A stretch of 64,000 nt of DNA from JAPLSN01 sp964482955. GTDB taxonomy: Bacteria > Spirochaetota > Spirochaetia > Treponematales > UBA12059. The stretch lies in assembly GCA_964482955.1 (NCBI GenBank), contig CAYZZW010000005.1, positions 34,810-98,809 on the forward strand, read 5' to 3'. Each line of letters starts with the position of its first letter. Position 1 is the stretch's first letter. The position numbers were made by a program, and so were the translations under genes. The notes beneath the pieces were generated by a model. It saw only the letters and a program-made list of their open reading frames with translations. It had not been told where the DNA came from and searched no databases. This document shows, one piece after another, positions 1-7,600 of this stretch.

Positions 1-275
1 ATCCGGATTTCCTTGATCTTGACGATCTTCTGGTTCTTCCGGTTGTCCTTGAACTTCTTTTCCTGTTCGAACTTGTACTTGCCGTAGTCGAGGATCTTGC
101 AGACCGGCGGAACGCTGGTCGGGGCCACCTCGACCAGGTCGAGATTCGCCTCGCGGGCCATCCGCAGGGCTTCCACCGTGGGCAGGACGCCCCGCTGCTC
201 CCCCTGATCGTCGATCAGCCTGACTTCCCGCACGCGGATCTGCTCGTTGATCCGCAAGTTCTTGTTGTCCGCCAA
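1..275 (-). CDS. infC: Translation initiation factor IF-3, N-terminal part (3' end outside window)
   Basis: IF-3 binds the 30S subunit and checks start-codon and initiator-tRNA selection. The visible 91 codons cover the whole N-domain: NLRINEQIRVREVRLI near the start, then LPTVEALRMA, LDLVEVAP and CKILDYGKYKFEQEKK, which are hallmark IF-3 blocks. The likely start is TTG at 275..273, preceded by GGGAGGACG. A non-AUG start is typical of infC genes, where it allows autoregulation by IF-3 itself. A promoter candidate lies 40 bp upstream. The gene runs off the left edge of the window. Confidence 0.95.
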   Translation of the reverse strand, partial: MADNKNLRINEQIRVREVRLIDDQGEQRGVLPTVEALRMAREANLDLVEVAPTSVPPVCKILDYGKYKFEQEKKFKDNRKNQKIVKIKEIR

Positions 276-316
276 ACGTCCTCCCTCTGGGTACCAAGCG
301 CGTAGATTCGGCGGAG

Positions 317-345
317 ACATTACCATATGGAACGTATCGCGTCAA
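317..345 (-). promoter_or_regulatory. Promoter candidate for infC
   Basis: On the minus strand TTGACG (345..340) and TAATGT (322..317) are separated by 17 bp. This gives a leader of about 35 nt before the TTG start of infC. Confidence 0.55.
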
Positions 346-397
346 ATGGTCAGTCGGCGCGAAGAAGCGTCCCGGTTCCGGAGCCGCCTTGGCCGTG

Positions 398-426
398 TTG
401 CATTTTGCTTCCGCCGGTGCTACCCT
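398..426 (+). promoter_or_regulatory. Weak promoter candidate for the membrane protein gene
   Basis: TTGCAT (398-403) and TACCCT (421-426) are spaced by 17 bp. The ATG at 435 would then lie almost at the transcript start, so this would be a leaderless message. The -10 box is poor. Confidence 0.25.
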
Positions 427-434
427 GCCCGGCC

Positions 435-1097
435 ATGCACATCCTCGTCGTTTCGGCCTTCACCCTGGCCTTTTTCGCGCTCCGGTCCGTCGCGTACCCG
501 CCCGAAGAGCGCGCCGCTGCCCTCAAAAGCTTCCTCAAGGGACTCGCCCTCTTCCTGCCGGCGTACGCGCTCTGGAGCCTGCTCCGCCACGTCGTGCCGA
601 ACGCCCACGGAAGCCCCCTGGCCGTCTTCCGGCTCGGATGGGAGTGGTTCCTGCTGCCGACGGGGCTCGCCGGGGCGTCCTACCGCTTTGTCGGCCGCTA
701 CCGCGACGCCCTCGAATCGTCCGCGCGCGCCCGGTCGTGGTTCGCCCACATGGCCGGCGTGCTGGCTCCCCTCGGGGCAGCCGTCGCGATCGAGCGTTTC
801 GGCACGCGGAACGGCTTCACGCTCCTCGCCTGGCCGCTCATGCTGCCCGCGTTCGTCGCCTGTTCGCTGTTCCTGGCGAATGCCGCCTACGAATCGTTCG
901 GGGTCGCGCGCGCCGGCATCGTCGCCTCCGGCGTCGCTTTCGGCTTCGTCATGGCCATACCGGCCCTGCTCACGGTGTCGCGGCTCGAACTGCCGGGATT
1001 CGCGGTGGCGGCCGCGGCGACCGCCGTCGCGGCGTACTTCGGCATCCGCAGGCTCATGGAACGGCGCGAGCCGTCACGCTACGCGTCGGCATACTGA
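435..1097 (+). CDS. Multi-pass membrane protein, function unknown
   Basis: This is a 220-residue, very hydrophobic protein with about six predicted membrane segments. They begin with HILVVSAFTLAFFAL at the N-terminus and continue through ALFLPAYALWSLL, VLAPLGAAVAIE, LLAWPLMLPAFVACSLFLA and IVASGVAFGFVMAIPALL to the AVAAAATAVAAYFG region near the end. I do not recognise a family. The ATG at 435 was chosen because a hydrophobic segment begins directly there, whereas the 36 upstream in-frame codons read as low-complexity Pro/Arg/Cys sequence. It faces away from infC and precedes tRNA-Arg, so it is a host gene. Confidence 0.6.
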   Translation: MHILVVSAFTLAFFALRSVAYPPEERAAALKSFLKGLALFLPAYALWSLLRHVVPNAHGSPLAVFRLGWEWFLLPTGLAGASYRFVGRYRDALESSARARSWFAHMAGVLAPLGAAVAIERFGTRNGFTLLAWPLMLPAFVACSLFLANAAYESFGVARAGIVASGVAFGFVMAIPALLTVSRLELPGFAVAAAATAVAAYFGIRRLMERREPSRYASAY

Positions 1098-1113
1098 AAC
1101 GATTCCTGACAAC

Positions 1114-1186
1114 GGGACTAGAGGGTCTCGAACCCCCGACCATCCGCTTAGAAGGCGGATGCTCTATCCTGCTGAGCTATAGTCCC
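1114..1186 (-). tRNA. tRNA-Arg (anticodon TCT)
   Basis: The minus strand folds as a 73-nt cloverleaf. The acceptor is GGGACTA/TAGTCCC, the D arm is GCTC/GAGC, the anticodon arm is TCCGC-CTTCTAA-GCGGA with anticodon TCT, and the T arm is GGGGG-TTCGAGA-CCCTC. No CCA is encoded. It lies 40 bp beyond the displaced tRNA-Pro fragment, so before prophage integration it was probably the second gene of a tRNA-Pro/tRNA-Arg unit. Confidence 0.95.
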
Positions 1187-1225
1187 AAGCCTTTCGGCGC
1201 GCGGGCGGCGTGGAGCCGTCCGCCG

Positions 1226-1271
1226 TTCGGGATGGAGGGATTTGAACCCTCGATCTTCAGCTCCCAAAGCT
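1226..1271. repeat. Left attachment site (displaced 3' part of tRNA-Pro)
   Basis: These 46 bp are identical to 45589..45634. They contain the T arm, variable region and 3' side of the anticodon arm of tRNA-Pro. The rest of a tRNA is absent because the sequence diverges right after AAAGCT. This is the host remnant left by integration. From here to 1413 I see no gene. Confidence 0.93.
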
Positions 1272-1413
1272 ACCCCGAAGTTTGCGCCAATCCGCGCTTG
1301 TGCTTACCATATCGGGAATTAGATCGAGCGTCAACGTGCCGGTTTTTGTGGGTTTTTGCCATGTTTTGCGGATTATCTACACCATTAAAACACCGTAGCT
1401 GTGATCGCGTCCA

Positions 1414-1620
1414 TCACTTAATTGGACAGTACCATCGCATGGCTGCAGCGGTTGCATCCGCTTCAGCCATACCTTCGGCGACAAGGCCGAAGAGCTGGCG
1501 GTTCGCCTCGTCGGCGCGAATCCTCGCCATCTCGTCAAGGTGCCCGCGCTTAGAGAATTCCGCGTACATAGATGGTTCGTACTCGCGCCAATAGGCGATG
1601 ATCGCGGCGGGAAAGATCAT
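1414..1620 (-). CDS. Small hypothetical phage-end protein
   Basis: A 68-residue frame begins at ATG 1620 and contains IIAYWREYEPSMYAEF and DEMARIRADEANRQLFGLV, an amphipathic, acidic/aromatic composition. No clear ribosome binding site precedes the ATG, and a strong minus-strand terminator lies between it and the next upstream gene, so its expression is uncertain. I do not recognise the family. Confidence 0.35.
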   Translation of the reverse strand: MIFPAAIIAYWREYEPSMYAEFSKRGHLDEMARIRADEANRQLFGLVAEGMAEADATAAAMRWYCPIK

Positions 1621-1656
1621 AACGAGAGTATAGCCCAGCCGCGCTTGCTGCGCTTG

Positions 1657-1688
1657 GAAAAAGAAGGGGCGGGTTTCCCCGCCCCTTC
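1657..1688 (-). terminator. Rho-independent terminator
   Basis: On the minus strand an 11-bp GC-rich stem (GAAGGGGCGGG/CCCGCCCCTTC) with a 4-nt loop is followed by TTTTT. It ends transcripts coming from the small gene at 1718-1849. Confidence 0.85.
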
Positions 1689-1717
1689 CCCAGGACATGG
1701 CTTCCTGTTTTAGCTAT

Positions 1718-1849
1718 TTACCCGCGGTACTTATCACGAGGAATTTCGATCCGGAAAACCTTCAGCCCATACTCAGACGCCCAGATTTTCCGTCCATTCC
1801 TGGTGATGTACGGGGTGTAAATAACCACGACATCATCATTTTTCTTCAT
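1718..1849 (-). CDS. 43-residue basic small protein of unknown function
   Basis: The frame runs from ATG 1849 to TAA and encodes MKKNDDVVVIYTPYITRNGR, then a segment with WASEYGLKVF and a basic end in KYRG. It is preceded by a near-perfect Shine-Dalgarno (AAAGGAGGTACCT) and followed 30 bp later by a strong terminator, so it is a real, monocistronic gene. No membrane segment or known domain is visible. Its leader can sequester the Shine-Dalgarno and overlaps a convergent small RNA. This suggests tight control, as for a toxin or regulator, but no function can be assigned. Confidence 0.75.
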   Translation of the reverse strand: MKKNDDVVVIYTPYITRNGRKIWASEYGLKVFRIEIPRDKYRG

Positions 1850-1854
1850 AGGTA

Positions 1855-1947
1855 CCTCCTTTTTTTGAGGAGGCCTAGATTCTTATTGACACAGGAATCA
1901 ATCCAGTCTAAATTCTTTTTGCCGAAGAAAAGACTGGGGAATCTAGG
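1855..1947 (-). promoter_or_regulatory. Three-way-junction leader with Shine-Dalgarno-sequestering hairpin
   Basis: Reading the minus strand, CCTAGATT (1947-1940) pairs with AATCTAGG (1881-1874) and closes two hairpins: CCAGTCT/AGACTGG (1937-1931 with 1909-1903) and ATTGA/TCAAT (1902-1898 with 1889-1885). Directly after it, CCTCC (1873-1869) pairs with the Shine-Dalgarno GGAGG (1859-1855). This is the layout of an RNA switch or antisense-controlled leader. It lacks the conserved core of the purine riboswitch and I recognise no other class. Confidence 0.55.
1886..1914 (+). promoter_or_regulatory. Strong plus-strand promoter for a small RNA
   Basis: TTGACA (1886-1891) and TAAATT (1909-1914) are separated by exactly 17 bp. 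No plus-strand gene follows before the terminator at 1987-2017, so the product should be a short RNA. Confidence 0.6.
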
Positions 1948-2017
1948 TAGATAGCTTTTCGGAGCCCTCCTCGATTTCCCGAGATTCCAGCGTGGCCATG
2001 TCACGCTGGTTTTTTTT
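1920..2017 (+). ncRNA. Putative ~97-nt antisense small RNA
   Basis: It is bounded by a consensus-like promoter and a plus-strand terminator. It is fully complementary to the 5' half of the leader of the 43-residue gene. It contains CCCTCCTC (1965-1972), which resembles anti-Shine-Dalgarno sequence and could also pair with purine-rich ribosome binding sites. No open reading frame with a start signal fits inside it. The start position is an estimate from the promoter. Confidence 0.5.
1987..2017 (+). terminator. Rho-independent terminator of the small RNA
   Basis: CCAGCGTG pairs with CACGCTGG around a 7-nt loop and is followed by eight T on the plus strand. Confidence 0.85.
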
Positions 2018-2045
2018 CTATACTACTATTCGTATTGTTCGGCAA
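2017..2045 (-). promoter_or_regulatory. Promoter for the 43-residue gene
   Basis: On the minus strand TTGCCG (2045..2040) and TATAGA (2022..2017) are 17 bp apart. Transcription would start near 2010, giving a leader of about 160 nt that crosses the whole region of the convergent small RNA. Confidence 0.55.
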
Positions 2046-2055
2046 TAGCAAACGC

Positions 2056-2067
2056 TTTGTATACAAA
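2056..2067. promoter_or_regulatory. Palindrome TTTGTATACAAA, possible operator
   Basis: This perfect 12-bp palindrome is followed by a second half-like TTGTATGC. It lies just upstream of the minus-strand promoter at 2017-2045 and about 215 bp before the plus-strand gene at 2282. The rest of 2068-2281 is AT-rich and holds no gene. Confidence 0.3.
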
Positions 2068-2281
2068 ATGTTGTATGCTTTAGCCCTCCCCTCAATGTTT
2101 TACCTGTTTAGCTGGATTCCCCCCTAACCATCTGCCTGGTTCCTGGCTCTTCCCCGGCTGATTGGCCTACTAGATTTAGACCACTATTGAATTCTGTTTT
2201 CTTTTATCCGAAGGTGTTCTGCGAATACTGAGTTCTAATTGTATTAGGATTTGCGCGATATCACTTAACAAGGAGTTTTCT

Positions 2282-2653
2282 ATGGCATATTACGATTCTG
2301 TAGATAGCATCAAGCAGCTTGTTCGCGAAGGGCAAATTGATGAAGCCATAAGTGCTTTGATATGCATGCTTCCTGAAATTGAAAGAGACGGTCGGAAATA
2401 TGGTCAGGTCGCGCCTTGGTACTACAATGAACTCGCAATGCTTTACCGAAAGAAAAAGGATTTAGATGCAGAGATCGCGATCCTAAAGCGTTACATAAAA
2501 GTCAACAAAGGGTCGTATGATAAAATCGACAATCAACTAAAAAAAGCCGAAGAAAAAAAGCAATCTACATCTCCAATTAAAAAACCTAGCAAGTCAGCCA
2601 AGGTCATTCACATAGAAGAGAAAAAAACCTTCATAGAGGACGTTCAAGAATAG
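2282..2653 (+). CDS. TPR-like accessory (cargo) protein
   Basis: The 123-residue protein starts at ATG 2282 behind AAGGAGTTTTCT. Residues about 5-80 form paired helices (SIKQLVREGQIDEAISALI, YYNELAMLYRKKKDLDAEIA) typical of tetratricopeptide repeats, and a lysine-rich tail follows. It is AT-richer than its neighbours and is transcribed against the late genes, the pattern of a lysogeny-expressed cargo gene. TPR folds mediate protein-protein contacts, and the partner is unknown. Confidence 0.65.
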   Translation: MAYYDSVDSIKQLVREGQIDEAISALICMLPEIERDGRKYGQVAPWYYNELAMLYRKKKDLDAEIAILKRYIKVNKGSYDKIDNQLKKAEEKKQSTSPIKKPSKSAKVIHIEEKKTFIEDVQE

Positions 2654-2745
2654 ACATAGTGCCCCATTCCGGCCTTGAACCGGTTCCGGCCGGGGCGGGC
2701 CGGGCCTCTCCCCGAGCTGGCATTCGGGCGGCTGGGGCGCGTCGG

Positions 2746-3192
2746 TCAGTCGACCAGAAGGACGAAGATCGCGGTCCCGATGCCGACCGCCGCGGCGCCG
2801 CGCCAGATCCAGAGCTCAAGGGACCGCGCCCGGCGTTCCTCCGTCAGCAAGCGCGCGGAGGTCTGTAACGATTCGGCGGATGCCTGCAACGAGGATACGG
2901 ATTCGCGCGCCTGCGTCCGCGACTCGTCCAGCCTCGATTGAAGCTCGCTCAACTGCTTCCGCGCTTCGTCGAGCAATCTCTTGAGCCGCTCCGAGTCCGC
3001 GCTCAAGTTCTCCGCTTCGTTCGAGAGCTCGCTCAAGAGTTGATCGAGTTCGTTCCAGCTCTCCGTCGAGCCGGCGGGCGGTGTCGCGGGCGGGGGCGGC
3101 GAATCCGGCCCAACCGACGACGAATCCTGCGCCCAGGCCAAAGACCAGGCACACCAGGCACAGCACAAAACCGCAACGGCTTTTTTCCACAT
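2746..3192 (-). CDS. Signal peptide + coiled coil + C-terminal membrane anchor, spanin-like lysis protein (frame A)
   Basis: The 148-residue frame starts at ATG 3192 behind GGAGGCGCC. It shows an N-terminal export signal (MWKKAVAVLCCAWCAWSL, likely cleavage after AWA), a Pro-rich stretch (PDSPPPPATPP), a long heptad-rich coiled coil (residues about 45-120) and a C-terminal membrane segment (AAAVGIGTAIFVLLV). It follows the endolysin and holin, where spanins that fuse inner and outer membranes are encoded. An N-terminal export signal plus C-terminal anchor recalls unimolecular spanins such as T1 gp11, but no convincing lipobox is present. It overlaps another credible frame almost completely. 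Confidence 0.6.
   Translation of the reverse strand: MWKKAVAVLCCAWCAWSLAWAQDSSSVGPDSPPPPATPPAGSTESWNELDQLLSELSNEAENLSADSERLKRLLDEARKQLSELQSRLDESRTQARESVSSLQASAESLQTSARLLTEERRARSLELWIWRGAAAVGIGTAIFVLLVD
2816..3190 (-). CDS. Overlapping frame B: N-terminal membrane anchor + coiled coil, inner-membrane spanin-like
   Basis: This 124-residue frame starts at GTG 3190, whose G is the last base of the ATG of frame A (ATGTG). It has one N-terminal membrane segment (VLCLVCLVFGLGAGFVVGW) followed by an Arg/Glu-rich coiled coil (RRLDGELERTRSTLERALER), the architecture of an Rz-type i-spanin. Rz/Rz1 genes are well known to overlap in different frames. Part of this frame may be an accidental echo of the heptads in frame A, so only experiment can show whether both are made. 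Confidence 0.4.
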   Translation of the reverse strand: MEKSRCGFVLCLVCLVFGLGAGFVVGWAGFAAPARDTARRLDGELERTRSTLERALERSGELERGLGAAQEIARRSAEAVERASIEAGRVADAGARIRILVAGIRRIVTDLRALADGGTPGAVP

Positions 3193-3202
3193 GGCGCCTC
3201 CG

Positions 3203-3433
3203 TTACATCTCGATGCGCGGCAGGCCCTTCGTGGCTCTGATCAATTCGAGCAGTTTCCCGTACTCCCTGCCGACGACCAGGAGCCCTCCGAACACGAGGA
3301 AGGCGCCGAAGGTGAATTCGTTCGGGTCCCGCAGGAACGCCACGAACGCGGCAATGGCCAAGGCGCTCTTTACGCCGAGGAGCTTGATGATGAGGTCCTT
3401 GATGCGCTTCCCGATCTCTTTCAGGGTTTTCAT
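3203..3433 (-). CDS. Holin-like protein with two membrane segments
   Basis: The 76-residue protein starts at ATG 3433, overlapping the endolysin stop (ATGA). A basic amphipathic N-terminus (KTLKEIGKRIKDLIIKLL) precedes two hydrophobic stretches, SALAIAAFVAFL and TFGAFLVFGGLLVVG, and a charged tail. Small two-segment membrane proteins next to endolysins are usually holins, which time lysis by opening the inner membrane. The family is not recognised at sequence level. Confidence 0.65.
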   Translation of the reverse strand: MKTLKEIGKRIKDLIIKLLGVKSALAIAAFVAFLRDPNEFTFGAFLVFGGLLVVGREYGKLLELIRATKGLPRIEM

Positions 3434-4011
3434 CCGATCTCCTTGATCGCCTCCGCGACCTGTTCCTTGAAGGCTTCCCACGCTGCTTTGTCCGTGACCC
3501 AATGCCGCGGGCATGCCTTCCATCCGACGACGTCGAAGTGCCGGGCGAGCTGCGTGGCGGGGTCGAGCTGGTACTTCTTGCACAATCGGGCGGCGAGCCT
3601 GACCGCCGCCCGCTCCGTCTCCGCCGTGAAGCTGCCGTTCCAGGCGGGGTGGCAGAGTTCGATGCCGATGGTGGCGTAGTTCGGGTTCCCGGTCCCGATC
3701 GTGGTCCTGGTCCAATCGGTGTACACCTTGCCGGAGGCCGGGTCCGGCTTGGAGGATCCGACGTGGTACGCGACCTCGTCGTCGGGCATGGCTTCGATGG
3801 TTTCGCCCTCGAGCCCGATGACGTAGTGCGCGCTCGCGTAGACGGGCACCTTCGCCATCTGCTGTGCGAGGCCGGCGAAATAATCCCGGTTTTGTTTCGC
3901 CGTGGTCCGCGGGTTGGCGACCCAGTGCATGACAAGCGCCTTCGTCTCGTAGCGGTCGGCTCCGGGGCGGGAGAACGGATTGACCGGGATGTGGTCGACG
4001 ATGATTGTCAT
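3430..4011 (-). CDS. Endolysin: N-acetylmuramoyl-L-alanine amidase (Amidase_2)
   Basis: The 193-residue enzyme cleaves the bond between N-acetylmuramic acid and the stem peptide at lysis. Zinc-site features of the Amidase_2/PGRP fold are visible: H in ALVMHWVANP (about residue 29), ASAHYVIGLEGE, TIGIELCHP, and the C-terminal H and C of ARHFDVVGWKACPRHW. No signal peptide is present, so it needs the holin. The start is supported by GGAGACTAA upstream. The gene is translationally coupled to the holin. Confidence 0.9.
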   Translation of the reverse strand: MTIIVDHIPVNPFSRPGADRYETKALVMHWVANPRTTAKQNRDYFAGLAQQMAKVPVYASAHYVIGLEGETIEAMPDDEVAYHVGSSKPDPASGKVYTDWTRTTIGTGNPNYATIGIELCHPAWNGSFTAETERAAVRLAARLCKKYQLDPATQLARHFDVVGWKACPRHWVTDKAAWEAFKEQVAEAIKEIG

Positions 4012-4022
4012 TTAGTCTCCTT

Positions 4023-4490
4023 TCAGTGCTTGGCTTCTGTGCGCGTCGTTTGCACGGGCTCGGCGCGCAGGCTGTCCCTGACGATCGGAATGATCGCCGT
4101 CGCCAGCATGCCGATGAGCACGATGAGCTGGGTGACCTTCTGGGTCCGCGCGTTCTCCCGCGCGACCGCCTGTGCCGCTTCCGCGGCGATCTCTGCCGTT
4201 CTCACTTTCGATTCCTCCGCGTCCAGGGATGCGTGTCCCTTGAGATGTTCGTCGAGTCGCTTGGCTCCGAGGCAGTCCTGGATTCGCTCGACGTCTCGCC
4301 AGTGCCTCATTTTTTCCACGACCTCGTCGAAGTCGCTGCGTAGTTCTTTCAGCTCCGACCGCATGCCGTTCGTGAGGTTGATCCCGAACAGCTCGTGCTC
4401 GATGGCCTGCAGCTTCGAGCGCATGTCGTCCATCTGGTCAAAGATTTTCCCGATCTTTTCGTGCGCGGCTTCGTCGCGGTTTTCGCTCAT
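4023..4490 (-). CDS. Coiled-coil protein with C-terminal membrane anchor (XhlA-like arrangement)
   Basis: The 155-residue protein has a long charged helix (KIGKIFDQMDDMRSKLQAIE, then LRSDFDEVVEKMRHW) and one membrane segment near the end (VTQLIVLIGMLATAIIPIV). This layout resembles haemolysin XhlA-type proteins of lysis cassettes. Its start overlaps the stop of the upstream 50-residue gene (ATGA). A lysis role is inferred from shape and position only. Confidence 0.55.
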   Translation of the reverse strand: MSENRDEAAHEKIGKIFDQMDDMRSKLQAIEHELFGINLTNGMRSELKELRSDFDEVVEKMRHWRDVERIQDCLGAKRLDEHLKGHASLDAEESKVRTAEIAAEAAQAVARENARTQKVTQLIVLIGMLATAIIPIVRDSLRAEPVQTTRTEAKH

Positions 4491-4639
4491 TCCTGCTCCT
4501 TTGGGTATCGTTCTTTGATTTCTTTGATCTTGTCGTACCAGTCCTGCTTCGGGCGTTCCTTGCGGACGTATTCCATGTACAGGTAGTCGGCTTCATCACG
4601 GTACGCCTGTTTCCGCTTTTCTTTCCAATCGCTCGCCAT
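4487..4639 (-). CDS. 50-residue charged protein
   Basis: The frame from ATG 4639 (RBS GGAGAA) encodes a hydrophilic, Lys/Glu/Tyr-rich protein (ASDWKEKRKQAYRDEADYLY). It lies between the tail-tip gene and the coiled-coil/anchor gene and is coupled to the latter by a 4-bp overlap. In many siphoviruses a short gene here is a fibre-assembly or lysis accessory. I cannot name a family. Confidence 0.6.
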   Translation of the reverse strand: MASDWKEKRKQAYRDEADYLYMEYVRKERPKQDWYDKIKEIKERYPKEQE

Positions 4640-4650
4640 AGGGTTCTCCG

Positions 4651-7600
4651 TCAGGACAGGGTCGCGCTCGGGTTGATCATGTAGACGTCGTTGTTGACGA
4701 GGTCGTACGCGAGTCGAGAAATAAGGTTGTATGGGCGTATTCCCGTGCGGGCGATGTTGAAGCACACGATAGCGAATCCTGCGGCTCCACTGCCTCCTGT
4801 TGCTCCCACTGTCGTTGTCGATCCGCATCCACCGCCACCGCCGCCATACGAGCCTGGGCTGCCGTTTCCGCTGGCGGCACCGCCTTTCCCTCCGGTGGAT
4901 GCAACGCTTCTCCATACTGTGTCGTAATCAATCGGTGTATTATAAGATTTCGCAGCACCAGGGGTCGCTCCGCTTGCGGCGTTCCCGTTGTTCGCCCAAA
5001 TTGCACCGCCTCCACCGCCAGCCGATGTCGATTCGTTCCCTCCGTTGCCACCGGACGATGAAGACAGGATATCCCAATTCTCCGACGTTCCTGTCACGGC
5101 ACCGCCGGTTCCGGGCGTTCCGTTATATCCCCTGCCTCCACCTGCACAGGATATTCCGTCTATCGTCGACGCGGTCCCACTGACTTCTGACGCGCCTCCG
5201 GTTCCGAGGGTGAACGAGATCGTTTCTCCTGGCGTGACGGATTTCTTTTGCAAGATTGCGGCGCCTCCCGCAGCTCCGCCTGCTTCTCCGTCCGCGTATG
5301 TTCCGCGAAGCCCCCCGCCGCCTCCGGCACCTGCGATGAAGATGAATACCTCGTCCACGCCGTCGGGCACGGTGATCGATTTCGCGCCAGCCGTGTTGTA
5401 GTACGCGAACAGTCGACGGAACCGCGTTTCGCGTTCGATGAAGTCCGAAACTGCCTTCTGCGTAGGAACGAGAGCGTTGCTTGCTGCAAGACCGCCCAGC
5501 GTGTCATCGTCGTCCGCACCAAGCATGCCGTTTCCTACACCGAACTTGATTATTTCGACGCTCTTGTATGTTCCTGTCAGCAGATACGCGCAATTCCCCA
5601 CCAATGCGCTCGCGCGACCCTCCGTGCTTACCGGCAACGTTAGGTGTTCAGTCATTTCCGTAGCGATATCGTAGACTTCGATATCGCTACTATTGGCAAC
5701 CGGCATGCACAGCTTTCCGTTGTAAACAAACGCATCTTTGCGTCCGTAGCTGCCACTCAACGTTTTTACGGCCGTCGTCTGCGTGGCAAGGTCATAAACC
5801 TCCAACACATCGCTGCCATCGCTCGGCATATATACCTTGCCTTCATGCATCACCGATATGTTTCTCAGGCTTGCCGTCGGCAGCACTTGCGTTGTCGTCA
5901 CTTCTGACGATATGTCGAACACCTCCAGTATCCCCTGGCCGTCTTGCCCGCCGTTCTGGGGTATGTACAACTTACCGTCGTACACCCAGCACGTAACCCT
6001 GCTCATGTTCGGCGACAGTGATTTTGTGACGACCGTACCGGCCGCAACGTCGTAAACGTCTAACTCGTCCAACGAGTCGCACGGTATGTATATTTTCCCG
6101 CTATACTCGACCCCTGTATACCTGTTCTTGGTAGACGGCATCGTCACCCGCGTATTCGCGCCGGTTGCTATGTTGAACACATCCATGTAGTTCGTCAGCG
6201 CAATCGTCATGTGAAGCTTTCCGTCGGCAAGGATGCACGTAGTCCTGTTACCCGAGGCAGCTGGCAATGCTTTTGTCGTAAGGCTTCCGCTCTCGATTGA
6301 TATAACATCGAGATTCGCCGAGTAGAATCGCGGCGCATACAGATACCCACCGGACGATGCACACGCATAATAACTGTCGGCAGACGAAAGCGCCAAAGGC
6401 TTGCTGAGCAATTCCGTCGGCATAATCATCTTGATGCCAGACGCAACAACATCGCCGGCCTCGTCGAATGCGATGCGTGCCTTCTCTACTGCAGGCGTCG
6501 TCTCCTGGCGCCACACAACCCCGCCGGCCTCGTGCGATGCGGAACACTTCACGCCTTCTATCGTGACAGAAGTCGCCATGTGCGAATCATCCAGCTCCAT
6601 GTCAACGCTCTTGAACCTGATTTTCGGCCCGGTGCCGTCTATCGGGTCGATCACACCAGCAGGGATGAAGTGGATATAGTGCTCGTCATCGCCCATGCGC
6701 GTTTCGCCGGTCTCGAACGTGATGAACGTGCCGGCCGTTGCCTTGATTCCAGTGTCCGCAAACGCCTTGTCGGTCCAGCCCGTCGCTTCCTGAACCGCTC
6801 CCGCAAGAATCGTTCCGCCGCGGCACGTCCGCCCCGCGACTACACCGAAGCGGTAGTGACGCGCAACGTTTCCCGCCCCGGCCGAGCGAGAAGGCAACCC
6901 AGCGAGCACGCGCGAGTATTCCTTTTCACCAGTCCCGCTTTCGGCGTTGACCAGGATGCACGGGTCTTTCAGAACATCGATCGCCGTTGGTGCGGCCGTG
7001 CTTGACTTGAAGTAAATTAGGAAGAAGTCCGCCGGTATCGCGCCGTGAGTGTGCTTGAAGCCGACGTTGACGTTTACCGATCCGTCGGCGTTGTCCTCGC
7101 TCGAAAACGCGAGGCCGGTCACGTTGTTCGTCGGAGGCGCGGACGAAACCACCGAAGCGGAGTCCGCGAGCGCTTGCGCTGCGCCGGCATCCGTTGCCGA
7201 CGGCACCGTACTCCCCTTCTCGATCGCCACGCGCGGATCCCATTCAACCGGCCTCGTGATCTTCGTCTCGAACGCAGGGATGGTTCCTACATCCGCCTGG
7301 TAGATCGCCTCGTTGTACTCGACGAGTAAGAGTTTCGCGGAAAGATCGTCATTCATCTCAACCGCGGCGATCATCATGTCGACCGATTCGAGCGAGCTTT
7401 CGCCGAACATGAATAGATCGCCAGCTTCAGGGACCGACCCGACCGGAATCGGCATCGTAAACCCGAGCGTCGTCTGATAGCCCGCGACCATCGTCACAGT
7501 CCGGAGCACCGCGTCGCCCGTCGCGTACCGGATGCGGACGCAGTAGCTCTTGCCCGCCTGCATGAAGCACTCGTTGTCGACGGTGATCCCCGTCGCGGCG

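Noticed and set aside
1228..1300. Second tRNA-Pro gene
   Set aside because: Only the 3' part matches; after AAAGCT there is no 5' half that could pair with the acceptor or D arm.
1874..1947. Three-way junction considered as a purine-type riboswitch
   Set aside because: The junction lacks the conserved core bases and the complementary loop sequences of that class, and the downstream gene is not metabolic.
2746..3192. Firm call of a unimolecular spanin for frame A
   Set aside because: No acceptable lipobox Cys is present; the signal peptide looks like an ordinary cleaved one, so outer-membrane anchoring is unproven.
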